The notes under the pieces were generated by a model. The model saw only the letters and a program-made list of their open reading frames with translations. It did not search any database and was not told the DNA's origin. From Jeotgalibacillus salarius (GTDB lineage: Bacteria; Bacillota; Bacilli; Bacillales; Jeotgalibacillaceae): DNA of 34,360 nucleotides. How positions within the stretch are numbered: the first letter of the stretch is position 1; every line of letters starts with the position of its first letter. Positions 15,074-23,150 of this stretch are shown here, piece after piece. A program made the position numbers and the translations under genes. The stretch is from positions 1 through 34,360 of the forward strand of contig NZ_SORX01000016.1 of the NCBI RefSeq assembly GCF_004405125.1. The letters are read 5' to 3'.

Positions 15074-15547
15074 TTATTCGCCTGTTACATTGCGCTCAAA
15101 AAATTCTCTGTAATCCTCTTCTGTTGCAGCGCCAACAATCCCATCTACAGGTTCACCATCTTCATAATGAATTAATGTAGGGGTAGATTGGATCCCGTAT
15201 TTGTTCCACTCTTCAGGAAACTCGATTAAATTCAGCTGAACCATATCAACATCCATCTCTTCAGCGAGTGGAGCGAGCATTGGTGTTGTTTCCAGGCAGA
15301 ACTGGCATTCAGGGCTGAAGAAGTAGACTGTAGTCGATTCCCCACTAGAAATACGTTCCTCCAGTTCATCCGGCTGAATTTGGTTCTCGTAGTTGTCATT
15401 ACCAAGCAGGTCAATCGTAGACTGTGCTAAGTCATCTTTTCCATAAGGATTATCCTCAGTTTTTGACTCGTTTTGCATATTGGTGACGAGAGCGATTGCT
15501 GCGAAAATAATGACAATGACTCCGCCGAAAATCAGAATTTTTTTCAT
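15074..15547 (-). CDS. Membrane-anchored thioredoxin-like thiol-disulfide oxidoreductase
   Basis: A 157-aa protein with an N-terminal membrane anchor (residues ~4-22, ILIFGGVIVIIFAAIALVT) and an extracytoplasmic thioredoxin fold. The active site is C81-Q-F-C84 in FFSPECQFC, and QSTPTLIHY supplies the cis-proline. It overlaps the upstream DsbB-family gene by 4 bp (ATGA), so the two are translationally coupled and very likely form a redox pair: the membrane partner oxidises this protein, which then forms disulfides in exported proteins. It is not clearly BdbA or BdbD, and the C-Q-F-C motif is not one I can assign to a named subgroup. Confidence 0.88.
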   Translation of the reverse strand: MKKILIFGGVIVIIFAAIALVTNMQNESKTEDNPYGKDDLAQSTIDLLGNDNYENQIQPDELEERISSGESTTVYFFSPECQFCLETTPMLAPLAEEMDVDMVQLNLIEFPEEWNKYGIQSTPTLIHYEDGEPVDGIVGAATEEDYREFFERNVTGE

Positions 15548-15975
15548 GGTTGTGTTGCTCCTTTCGTTTGCTTCAAAATCATCATACTTAAAATGAAAAT
15601 AATGACAAATGCTGTTAATGCAAGAAACGGAATCGTGATAAAACCTGCTAAGTTGATATATTCACCGGTACATGGAACCCGTCCGCACGCAGGAGCTGTT
15701 GATGACAGTGCATCAAACTTCTGGATGCTGTAATGATAGATAGAGATGCAGCCACCGATTCCTGAGAGAATGGCTGAGTATAATGCAGCTTTTGCATCCT
15801 TTTTAACAATCGCAATCAGCAGGATGACGACAAGCGGATACATAAAGATTCTTTGATACCAGCACAGTTCACATGGCTCGAACCCTCTGATCTCAGAGAA
15901 ATAAAGAGAACCCATCACAGCGGTGAATGCAGCAGCCCAGGCGGCAAAAAGCATATTTTCTATCTTCTTGGTCAT
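15544..15975 (-). CDS. bdbC: DsbB-family disulfide bond formation protein (BdbB/BdbC-like)
   Basis: A 143-aa protein with four membrane helices, reoxidising a thiol oxidase partner with quinone. Two cysteine pairs face outward: C35-E-L-C38 in FEPCELCWYQR and C97/C102 in APACGRVPCTGEY. Both are family hallmarks. Start ATG 15975 has AAGAGG 7 nt upstream; the in-frame ATG at 16011 has no ribosome binding site. The stop codon overlaps the start of the thioredoxin-like gene. In B. subtilis, such proteins support competence and exported disulfide proteins. The symbol is family-level. Confidence 0.92.
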   Translation of the reverse strand: MTKKIENMLFAAWAAAFTAVMGSLYFSEIRGFEPCELCWYQRIFMYPLVVILLIAIVKKDAKAALYSAILSGIGGCISIYHYSIQKFDALSSTAPACGRVPCTGEYINLAGFITIPFLALTAFVIIFILSMMILKQTKGATQP

Positions 15976-16145
15976 GGTGACGCCTCTTTTCGCTAAAAAA
16001 TCTATTGTCATTGAAGATTGTAAAAGTTAAATGAAAATAATACAAGCAGAGAAAACCTTTTAGATGAAAAAAGAGATAGATTATGTCTGAAATTTGGCAT
16101 GAAAAGTACTTGTGCTGTTATTATTGTATTTTGGGTTTATAATTA

Positions 16146-16213
16146 AGCTATGTTAAAGCTGATTCATGTTTTAGCACAGCTGGAGCGGAAATCAACAGCC
16201 AACTTTAACGGAA
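16146..16213. repeat. Internally deleted type I repeat (about 68 bp)
   Basis: It has the same ends as the type I elements but no GC-rich core. On the plus strand, AGCTATGTTAAAGC (16146-16159) is followed by a tail matching the right end of the 9953 element (GTTTTAGCACAGCT on this strand). Then comes GGAGCGGAAATCAACAGCC, the reverse of the left end of the larger copies, and AACTTTAACGGAAC. Junction of the two ends is at the CAGCTGGAGC. It lies 38 nt before the yhcX ribosome binding site. Confidence 0.75.
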
Positions 16214-16253
16214 CGTATTATTAAGAAAGAATAAGTGTTTGAGGAGTGAAAGA

Positions 16254-17795
16254 ATGTCTGAAAAACTGGATTTGTCACAATTTGAGAAAAAGATGATCAT
16301 TCGTAAAATGATTCATTCTGATATAGATAAAATTATTAACATGCAAAGACTTTGTTTCCCGGGGATGGAGCCCTGGAAAACAGAACATCTGGAAAGTCAT
16401 CTTGAAATGTTTCAGGAAGGTCAGCTGGTGGCTGAACTTGATGGGGATATTATCGGGTCGTGCTCAAGCCTGATCATTAATTTTGATGAATATGATGACC
16501 GGCATACGTGGGATGATGTCACTGATGAAGGTTATATTACCAATCACAATCCGGATGGTTATAATCTGTACGGAATTGAAGTGATGGTTCACCCGGAATT
16601 TCGTCGTATGAAGGTTGGTCACAGACTCTATGAAGCGAGAAGAGAACTTGCGAGAGAGTTTAACTTGAAGAGCATTATTATCGGCGGCAGAATTCCGAAT
16701 TATCATAAATACGCCGGCGAGATGTTACCCCGTGAATACGTAGATTCAGTCCAGATGCACAAAATCTATGATCCGGTATTATCATTTCAGCTGATCAATG
16801 GTTTTACACTGATGCGTATTAACCCGAACTACCTTCCTGATGATAAGCAGTCAAACAAATATGCGACGCTGATGGAATGGAACAATGTTGATTACCGCCC
16901 GAAGACGAAAAGACATTTCAAAACGAGTCATCCTGTCAGAATCTGTGTTGTGCAGTATATGATGCGTCAAATTGATTCTTTCACAGACTTTGCCAACCAG
17001 GTTGAATACTTCACAGATGTTGCTTCTGATGCACATTCAGATTTTGTGGTGTTCCCTGAAATTTTCACAACACAGCTAATGTCTTTCTTAAATGAAAAGT
17101 CACCGAGTATGGCTGTCAGAAAACTGACAGACTACACAGAAGAATATATCGAGCTGTTCACTGATCTGGCAGTCCGCTATAACGTTAATATTATTGGTGG
17201 ATCTCACTTTGTAAAAGAAGAAGATGATGAGATCTATAACATCGCTTATCTGTTCAGAAGAGACGGAACAATTGAAAAGCAGTACAAGCTTCATATCACA
17301 CCAAACGAAAGAAAATGGTGGGGAATCAGTCCTGGAGATACAGTGCGTGTGTTTGACACTGACTGTGGGAAAATTGCGATTCAGATTTGTTATGACATCG
17401 AGTTCCCGGAACTTGCCCGTATTGCAACGGACATGGGTGCGAAAATCATCTTTACACCATTCTGTACAGAAGATCGCCAGGGGTATCTGCGTGTAAGGTA
17501 CTGCTCGCAGGCACGTGCAGTGGAAAATCAGATTTATACAGTTATTTCAGGTACAGTCGGTAATCTGCCTGAAACAGAAAATATGGATATTCAATATGCT
17601 CAATCCGGTATTTTTGCACCGTCTGATTTCGAATTTGCACGTGACGGAGTTGTCGGTGAAACAGATCCGAACCTTGAAATGGTGATGATCGGAGACGTTG
17701 ATCTTGAAATCCTAAGACGTCAGCGCCAGGGCGGTACTGTACGTCAGTTGAAAGACCGCAGACACGATATTTATTCAATCAACTATAAAAAATAA
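16254..17795 (+). CDS. yhcX: Fused GNAT acetyltransferase / carbon-nitrogen hydrolase (YhcX)
   Basis: A 513-aa two-domain protein. Residues ~15-210 form a GNAT acetyltransferase with acetyl-CoA loop region VHPEFRRMKVGHRLYEARRE. Residues ~230-510 form a nitrilase-superfamily amidase with the triad E269 (FPEIF), K345 (QYKLHITPNE) and C379 (QICYDIEFPE). Length equals B. subtilis YhcX as I recall it. B. subtilis YhcX has been linked to indole-3-acetic acid production, but substrates of both domains are uncertain. GAGGAG lies 7 nt before ATG 16254; an in-frame TTG at 16239 would overlap that site. A type I repeat remnant precedes it and a palindromic element follows it. Confidence 0.93.
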   Translation: MSEKLDLSQFEKKMIIRKMIHSDIDKIINMQRLCFPGMEPWKTEHLESHLEMFQEGQLVAELDGDIIGSCSSLIINFDEYDDRHTWDDVTDEGYITNHNPDGYNLYGIEVMVHPEFRRMKVGHRLYEARRELAREFNLKSIIIGGRIPNYHKYAGEMLPREYVDSVQMHKIYDPVLSFQLINGFTLMRINPNYLPDDKQSNKYATLMEWNNVDYRPKTKRHFKTSHPVRICVVQYMMRQIDSFTDFANQVEYFTDVASDAHSDFVVFPEIFTTQLMSFLNEKSPSMAVRKLTDYTEEYIELFTDLAVRYNVNIIGGSHFVKEEDDEIYNIAYLFRRDGTIEKQYKLHITPNERKWWGISPGDTVRVFDTDCGKIAIQICYDIEFPELARIATDMGAKIIFTPFCTEDRQGYLRVRYCSQARAVENQIYTVISGTVGNLPETENMDIQYAQSGIFAPSDFEFARDGVVGETDPNLEMVMIGDVDLEILRRQRQGGTVRQLKDRRHDIYSINYKK

Positions 17796-17830
17796 TGTCA
17801 TTGATCAAATAAGACTTTAACTAATATAAG

Positions 17831-17951
17831 ATGGAGCGCCGGTGTAAAACGCCCGTGGAAAATCTATAGGTAAAGATCCTTCGGGGCAGCGATGATCTCC
17901 CCTGATAGATTTTATCGTTTTTCCACGGAAGCGAATGCCGGTCCGCCCCAT
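17831..17951. repeat. Long palindromic intergenic element (type III)
   Basis: About 120 bp able to fold almost end to end. The left arm ATGGAGCG-CCGG ... CCCGTGGAAAA ... TCTAT (17831-17877) mirrors the right arm ATAGATTTT ... TTTTTCCACGG ... CCGGTCCGCCCCAT (17904-17951) with small gaps. The inner part has GATC and GGGG/CCCC pairings. It has no TGTTAAAGT ends. It lies between yhcX and pgcA, where no standard terminator is seen, so it may end yhcX transcription or be a repeat family member. Confidence 0.65.
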
Positions 17952-18001
17952 TTTTAAATGAATACTTTTCAGATTTTTCAATATTCAATAGATTAGCCGC
18001 G

Positions 18002-18010
18002 TGCTACAAT
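18002..18010 (+). promoter_or_regulatory. Extended -10 promoter of pgcA
   Basis: TGC followed by TACAAT (18005-18010) forms an extended -10, 23 nt before the pgcA start. The -35 (TATTCA, 17-nt spacing) is weak. Confidence 0.45.
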
Positions 18011-18033
18011 AGTAAAAAAACGGAGGGGATTTT

Positions 18034-19764
18034 ATGACAGTACAACGTGTTTACGACAAATGGGTGTCTTTTAAAGGGCTAGATCAGGAACTTCATGCTG
18101 AACTGGCAGCGATGAATGGGAATGACAAAGCGATTGAAGATGCATTTTATAAGAATCTTGAATTCGGTACAGGCGGGATGCGCGGTGAAATTGGCGCAGG
18201 TACAAATAAAATGAACACATATACAGTCCGGAAAGCTGCAGAGGGACTGGCGAAATACATAGAGCAAAAAGGTGAAGAAGCGAAAAGCAAGGGCGTCGTT
18301 CTGGCATATGACTGTCGCAGAAAGTCTCCTGAATTCTCAATGGAAATTGCACGTACGCTCGCATCTCACGGAATTAAAACATATGTCTTTGAATCACTGC
18401 GTTCGACTCCTGAGCTGTCATTTGCCGTACGACATCTTGGAACATTCATGGGTGGAATGACGACAGCAAGTCATAACCCGCCGGAATACAACGGATTTAA
18501 AGTATATGGAGCAGATGGTGCTCAGCTTAACCTGCAGGATGCAGATGCTGTGATTGATGAGATTAACCTGATTGAAAATGAACTGGATATTAGCGTAAAG
18601 CCTGTTGATGAGCTGAAAGCACAGGGTTTAATTGAAATGGTGGGTGCCAGCGTGGATGATGCATACGCAGAACATCTGATCACTGTTTCTGAAAAACCGC
18701 AGATGGCAAAGGAAACAGATCTGAAGATTGTATTTTCACCACTTCATGGCGCATCTAATGTGATGGTTCAGCGCGGTTTAAAAGCGCTGGGATATGACGT
18801 ACACGTCGTTGCAGAGCAGGAAATGCCAAATTCAGAGTTTCCAACTGTAAAATCACCAAATCCTGAAGAGCCCGGGGCATTTGAACTTGCCATACGTGAT
18901 GGGAAGAAAACAGGTGCAGATTTGCTGATTACAGCTGATCCGGACGGGGACAGATTAGGTCTGGCGGTACAGGGACCAAATGGAGAATATACGCTGCTGA
19001 CAGGAAATCAGACTGGTGCAATTCTGCTTGATTATCTGTTGGCACGAAAAAAAGAAAAAGGACAGTTGCCTGAAAATGGCCGCGTATTTAAAACGATTGT
19101 AACTTCTGAAATTGGAAGAAAAGTAGCTGAACATTATGGCGTGTCTGCTGAAGATGTACTGACAGGATTTAAATTTATCGGTGAAAAAATTAAAGTATAT
19201 GAAGCCTCAGGTGAATATGAATTCTTATTTGGATATGAAGAGAGCTATGGCTACCTTGTGAAAGACTTTGCACGTGATAAAGATGCCATCCAGGCTGCAT
19301 TGCTTGCTACAGAAGCGGCAGCTTATCATAAATCTGAAGGTAAAACGCTTTATGAAGTGTTACTTGCTCTTTACGAACACCATGGTTACTACAAAGAAGA
19401 TCTGGAATCAATCACGATGAAAGGAAAAGATGGAGCTGAAAAGATACATTCACTGCTGTCATCCCTTCGTGAGAAACCTCTTGGGGAAATTGGAGGACTA
19501 ACTGTTGAGTCACAGGAAGACTACCTGACGTCAATTCGCCGTCATTCTAAAGAAGGCACAGAATATAAAATTAACTTGCCATCGTCAAATGTCTTAAAGT
19601 ACTTCCTTGAAGACGGATCATGGGTATGCGTTCGTCCGAGCGGCACAGAACCGAAAATCAAGTTCTATTTCAGCGTAGTCGGTTCATCACTTGAAAACAG
19701 TGAGGAGAAACTTGAAAGCATTAAGCAGTCCTTTATGGAGAAGATTAAGGCTGAATTGAACTGA
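18034..19764 (+). CDS. pgcA: Alpha-phosphoglucomutase PgcA
   Basis: A 576-aa phosphohexomutase converting glucose-6-phosphate and glucose-1-phosphate, feeding UDP-glucose for glycolipid anchors and wall teichoic acid decoration. The phosphoserine loop is TTASHNPPEYNGFKVY with catalytic S146. The metal loop is DPDGDRLG, the sugar loop is GYEESYGYL, and the phosphate-binding loop is RPSGTEPKIKFY near the C-terminus. CGGAGGGGA precedes ATG 18034. Length and order (followed by yhcY-yhcZ) match B. subtilis pgcA (yhxB). Confidence 0.96.
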   Translation: MTVQRVYDKWVSFKGLDQELHAELAAMNGNDKAIEDAFYKNLEFGTGGMRGEIGAGTNKMNTYTVRKAAEGLAKYIEQKGEEAKSKGVVLAYDCRRKSPEFSMEIARTLASHGIKTYVFESLRSTPELSFAVRHLGTFMGGMTTASHNPPEYNGFKVYGADGAQLNLQDADAVIDEINLIENELDISVKPVDELKAQGLIEMVGASVDDAYAEHLITVSEKPQMAKETDLKIVFSPLHGASNVMVQRGLKALGYDVHVVAEQEMPNSEFPTVKSPNPEEPGAFELAIRDGKKTGADLLITADPDGDRLGLAVQGPNGEYTLLTGNQTGAILLDYLLARKKEKGQLPENGRVFKTIVTSEIGRKVAEHYGVSAEDVLTGFKFIGEKIKVYEASGEYEFLFGYEESYGYLVKDFARDKDAIQAALLATEAAAYHKSEGKTLYEVLLALYEHHGYYKEDLESITMKGKDGAEKIHSLLSSLREKPLGEIGGLTVESQEDYLTSIRRHSKEGTEYKINLPSSNVLKYFLEDGSWVCVRPSGTEPKIKFYFSVVGSSLENSEEKLESIKQSFMEKIKAELN

Positions 19765-19780
19765 ATCCAATTAAATATAA

Positions 19781-19815
19781 AAAGCTGACACATTTTATTT
19801 TGTGTCAGCTTTTTT
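19781..19815 (+). terminator. Terminator of pgcA
   Basis: AGCTGACACA (19783-19792) pairs with TGTGTCAGCT (19801-19810) around an 8-nt loop, with A run before and T run after. Confidence 0.9.
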
Positions 19816-19975
19816 AATCGTTCCACTGCGCTTCACTTTAGTTTTAATCCAAAATGAGTTCTGCAATTTATCTATATTTCTTTCATGCTTTTCAGCCTTT
19901 TGACCGAACTGCAAACATTAGGATCCACAGAGTGTATGACTTATAATATAAGCAACAGAAACAGGCGGTGATAAT

Positions 19976-21085
19976 ATGAACGATCCCTCACACGTAACAA
20001 TCCTGAAAGAAATTGCTGAGCTTCTGAACGAAGAAACAGAACTGGAATCAATGCTGCAGGGCTCACTCGAAAAGTTTCTTGAAGGCACAGACTTTCATAC
20101 AGGCTGGGTCTTTTTTATTGAAGAGCACGGGAAGCATTCACTTATTGCCCATGAAAATCTTCCTGACATACTGATGCAAAAGGATTGTCATTATATGATG
20201 AACGGGGGGTGCTGGTGCGTCAACCGTTTTAAACAGGGGAGACTGCGTAAGGCGTCTAATATCATTGAATGCAAGCGGATTACAGAAGCTTTGGACCGCA
20301 GTAAAGAGAATCCTGAAGGAATTACGCATCATGCTACGGTTCCGCTTCAGTCAGGCAATGAGCGCTTTGGATTGCTGAATGTAGCAACACCGGGCAGAAG
20401 AGAGTTCGAAGTGCACGAATTGGCGCTGCTGGAGTCAGTTGCATTTCAAATCGGTTCAGCGATTAAGCGCATACAGCTCACGAAAAAGGAGCAGGAAGTT
20501 GCGCTTATGCAGGAACGCAACAGACTTGCCAGAGACCTCCATGATTCTGTTAATCAACTATTATTTTCAATGACCCTGACAGCAAGAGGCGGCGCGGAAA
20601 TGTCTGAAGATCACGATGTAAAAGATACCTTCAGAAGCCTACAATCTCTCGCTCAGGAAGCACTGACAGAGATGAGGGCACTCATATGGCAGTTGAGACC
20701 AAAAGGGATGGAAGGCGGTTTATCTGAAGCACTGAACGGCTTTGCTGATATGCTGGGTTTAAAAGCGAGTATTAAAATAGAAGGCGTACTGAATCTTCCT
20801 TCAAAAGTGGAAGAAACGATATTCAGAATCGGACAGGAAGCGATTACGAATTGTAAAAGACATGCAGGCGCTGATGAGGTATTTATATGGATTAAGGCAG
20901 AGCAGGATCAAATCGGCATGACGATTCGGGATTTCGGACGTGGCTTTTATCCCGATCATTTAGAAAAATTGCCTTCAGTCGGCATTTCTAGTATGAAAGA
21001 AAGAACACGTATACTAAACGGTGATTTTTCATTAAAAAGTGCACCTGAAGAAGGAACACAAATTGAGATTATATTGCCTTATTAG
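19976..21085 (+). CDS. yhcY: GAF-domain sensor histidine kinase YhcY (AirS-like)
   Basis: A 369-aa cytoplasmic kinase of the NarL-type (HisKA_3) class. A GAF domain spans about residues 20-165. The dimerisation box RNRLARDLHDSVNQ carries the phosphorylated H189, and a HATPase domain has EAITNCKRHAGA (N box) and DFGRGF. The GAF domain holds C71, C79, C81 and C99 (C-x7-C-x-C-x17-C). This closely resembles the [2Fe-2S]-binding spacing reported for staphylococcal AirS, which senses oxygen and redox state. No membrane segment. The SD GGCGGTGAT precedes ATG 19976; a TATAAT lies at 19942-19947. It is followed by its regulator after 11 nt. Confidence 0.93.
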   Translation: MNDPSHVTILKEIAELLNEETELESMLQGSLEKFLEGTDFHTGWVFFIEEHGKHSLIAHENLPDILMQKDCHYMMNGGCWCVNRFKQGRLRKASNIIECKRITEALDRSKENPEGITHHATVPLQSGNERFGLLNVATPGRREFEVHELALLESVAFQIGSAIKRIQLTKKEQEVALMQERNRLARDLHDSVNQLLFSMTLTARGGAEMSEDHDVKDTFRSLQSLAQEALTEMRALIWQLRPKGMEGGLSEALNGFADMLGLKASIKIEGVLNLPSKVEETIFRIGQEAITNCKRHAGADEVFIWIKAEQDQIGMTIRDFGRGFYPDHLEKLPSVGISSMKERTRILNGDFSLKSAPEEGTQIEIILPY

Positions 21086-21096
21086 GAGGAACTGGT

Positions 21097-21750
21097 GTGA
21101 CGATAAAATTACTGATTGCTGACGATCACCATGTCGTGAGAAGAGGGCTTGTCTTCTTTTTAAAAACACAAAAAGATATTGAAATTGTAGGAGAAGCAAA
21201 AAATGGTGTTGAAGCTGTTGCGATGGTGAAACAATTTCAGCCTGATGTAGTGCTCATGGATCTGGTCATGCCTGAGATGGATGGCATTGAAGCTACGAGA
21301 GAAATTAAGCGCGCATTGCCTTCAACTGAAATCATGATGCTGACCAGTTTTTCTGATCAGGATCATGTGGTGCCCGCAATTGAAGCAGGGGCCGCGGGTT
21401 ATCAACTAAAGGATATAGAGCCTGATGAACTGGCGGATTCAATCAGAAAACTGGTTAAAGGTGAAAACACGCTTCACCCTAAAGCAACAAGTCACCTGGT
21501 GACACGCGTTAATGATGGAGAGCAGTCACCTCATGAAGTACATCAGCTGACCAAAAGAGAGAAAGATGTGCTGTTGGAGCTCGCTAAAGGTAAAAGTAAT
21601 AAAGAGATTGCATCATCTCTGTTTATTACAGAAAAAACGGTGAAAACGCATATATCAAATCTTTTTTCAAAGCTGGAGGTATCAGATCGTACACAGGCTG
21701 CACTTTATGCCGTCAAACATGGTCTTGCTTCGCCTGAGAGAAAATATTAA
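21097..21750 (+). CDS. yhcZ: LuxR/NarL-family response regulator YhcZ (AirR-like)
   Basis: A 217-aa regulator. The receiver domain (residues ~4-120) has acidic pocket D9-D10, phospho-acceptor D55 in VVLMDLVMPEMDG, T83 in MMLTSF and K105 in YQLKD. The LuxR-type helix-turn-helix (residues ~147-210) shows LTKREKDVLLELAKGKSNKEIA and TEKTVKTHISNLFSKL. The start is GTG 21097 with AGGAGGA 6 nt upstream, overlapping the end of yhcY. It is the cognate partner of YhcY and has its own terminator. Targets are unknown here; AirR in staphylococci controls redox and wall genes. Confidence 0.94.
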   Translation: MTIKLLIADDHHVVRRGLVFFLKTQKDIEIVGEAKNGVEAVAMVKQFQPDVVLMDLVMPEMDGIEATREIKRALPSTEIMMLTSFSDQDHVVPAIEAGAAGYQLKDIEPDELADSIRKLVKGENTLHPKATSHLVTRVNDGEQSPHEVHQLTKREKDVLLELAKGKSNKEIASSLFITEKTVKTHISNLFSKLEVSDRTQAALYAVKHGLASPERKY

Positions 21751-21751
21751 A

Positions 21752-21778
21752 AGTTGTGCAGATGCACGGCTTTTTTTA
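21752..21778 (+). terminator. Terminator of yhcY-yhcZ
   Basis: AGTTGTGC (21752-21759) pairs with GCACGGCT (21764-21771), two G-T pairs, AGAT loop, then T run. Confidence 0.85.
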
Positions 21779-21883
21779 TAGGTAAAAGTGCTTTGTCATT
21801 CAGCAGCAGCCTGATCAATTGCCAAAGTTATTTACGGATGCATATTGGGTAAGGAAGAAGAAAGACATAAGGAGGAATCCGTC

Positions 21884-22864
21884 ATGAAAGCATTGCTTTT
21901 AAAGGATAAAGGACAGTGGCGTGAGATGAAAGTTGAGGAATTTGACAAGCCAGTCCCTGCCAATGATGAAATTTTAGTGAAAGTGAAGGCAGCCGGACTG
22001 AATCCGGTTGATTATAAAACAGGACAAAATGGTTCCCCTGCATGGAGTTATCCTCATATATTAGGACTTGACGCAGCTGGTGTAGTAGAAGAGACAGGTT
22101 CTGGTGTTTCTGACATTAAAGAAGGTGACCGTGTCGTTGTTCTCGCAGATATGGCTCGTAAAGGTGCGTTTGCTGAGTATCTAGTTACGAAAGCACATAC
22201 AGTATCAAAGTTGCCTGAAAACATGTCTTACAGAGATGCAGCTGCTTTACCGGTTGCCGCCTATACCGCTTATCAGGCGCTGTTTTATAAACTGCACATT
22301 CAAAAAGAAAAATCCATCCTGATTCATGCAGGTGCAGGTGGCGTAGGTGGATTTGCCATTCAGCTGGCAAAATATGCTGGATTAAAAGTGATTACCACTG
22401 CTTCAGAAGAAAATCACGACCATGTAAAGAATCTTGGAGCAGATTATGCGATTGACTATAAAAAGGAAGACTTTGTGCAAAAGACAAAAGAATACACAGA
22501 TGAACTTGGTGTGAATTATATACTTGATACAGTAGGCAGAGAAAATGCGACAAAATCGCTTGAAGCACTTGCGTTCAATGGACACATTGCATTCATTGCA
22601 GGTCAGCCTGAAATGAATGAATCCATCTCATTTGCACACCCAATCTCATTTCATCACGTAGCCCTTGGGAGTGTCTATCAATCGGGTAATCGTGAAGAAG
22701 AAATGTCTTTAAAACTAATAGGTGATCACCTGCTGGAGCTTTTAGATAAAGGAAAAATTAAAAGTTTAGTGGAGCAGGTAATAACTTTAAATGAAGTGCC
22801 TAAAGGGCTTGAAGAACTTGAAACGAGAAAAGTTAAAGGTAAAATAGTTGCAGAGATACATTAA
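21884..22864 (+). CDS. Medium-chain NADPH:quinone oxidoreductase-like protein
   Basis: A 326-aa MDR-superfamily enzyme. The N-terminal GroES-like fold has KAAGLNPVDYKTGQNG and HILGLDAAGVVEETG; the Rossmann part has SILIHAGAGGVGGFAIQLAK for NADPH. Structural and catalytic zinc cysteine ligands are absent, so it is a zinc-free quinone or enone reductase rather than a true alcohol dehydrogenase, despite similarity to 'zinc-binding dehydrogenase' entries. The AAGGAGG before ATG 21884 decides the start; 13 further in-frame codons upstream include that site. Monocistronic, ended by a strong 16-bp hairpin. Confidence 0.9.
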   Translation: MKALLLKDKGQWREMKVEEFDKPVPANDEILVKVKAAGLNPVDYKTGQNGSPAWSYPHILGLDAAGVVEETGSGVSDIKEGDRVVVLADMARKGAFAEYLVTKAHTVSKLPENMSYRDAAALPVAAYTAYQALFYKLHIQKEKSILIHAGAGGVGGFAIQLAKYAGLKVITTASEENHDHVKNLGADYAIDYKKEDFVQKTKEYTDELGVNYILDTVGRENATKSLEALAFNGHIAFIAGQPEMNESISFAHPISFHHVALGSVYQSGNREEEMSLKLIGDHLLELLDKGKIKSLVEQVITLNEVPKGLEELETRKVKGKIVAEIH

Positions 22865-22903
22865 ATTGACCGGAAGCCCCAGGCTTCCGGTCAATTTATT
22901 TTT
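22863..22903 (+). terminator. Terminator of the quinone oxidoreductase gene
   Basis: A 16-bp perfect stem, 22863-22878 with 22882-22897, 3-nt loop, containing GACCGGAAGCC, followed by a T-rich stretch. The stop codon lies at its edge. Confidence 0.88.
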
Positions 22904-23150
22904 ATATGATTCAATTCCTTTGTTCAGGAATTCACCAGCTGCAGCATCAATATTAAATTTTGTCTCATGCGATATCAAGCTCTCCCTGTTGACTGATTAA
23001 CTTCGATATCAACAGTTGTAAGCTCCTCCTTGTTTTACTTTCTGACATCATCATACTCGTTCAACAAGGGAAGAAATAGGAAACAGAATTAGCATTTAAT
23101 GAGAATGACATCTTTTAAGAAAGAATAGAGTAAAAGGAGGGGTGATCGGT

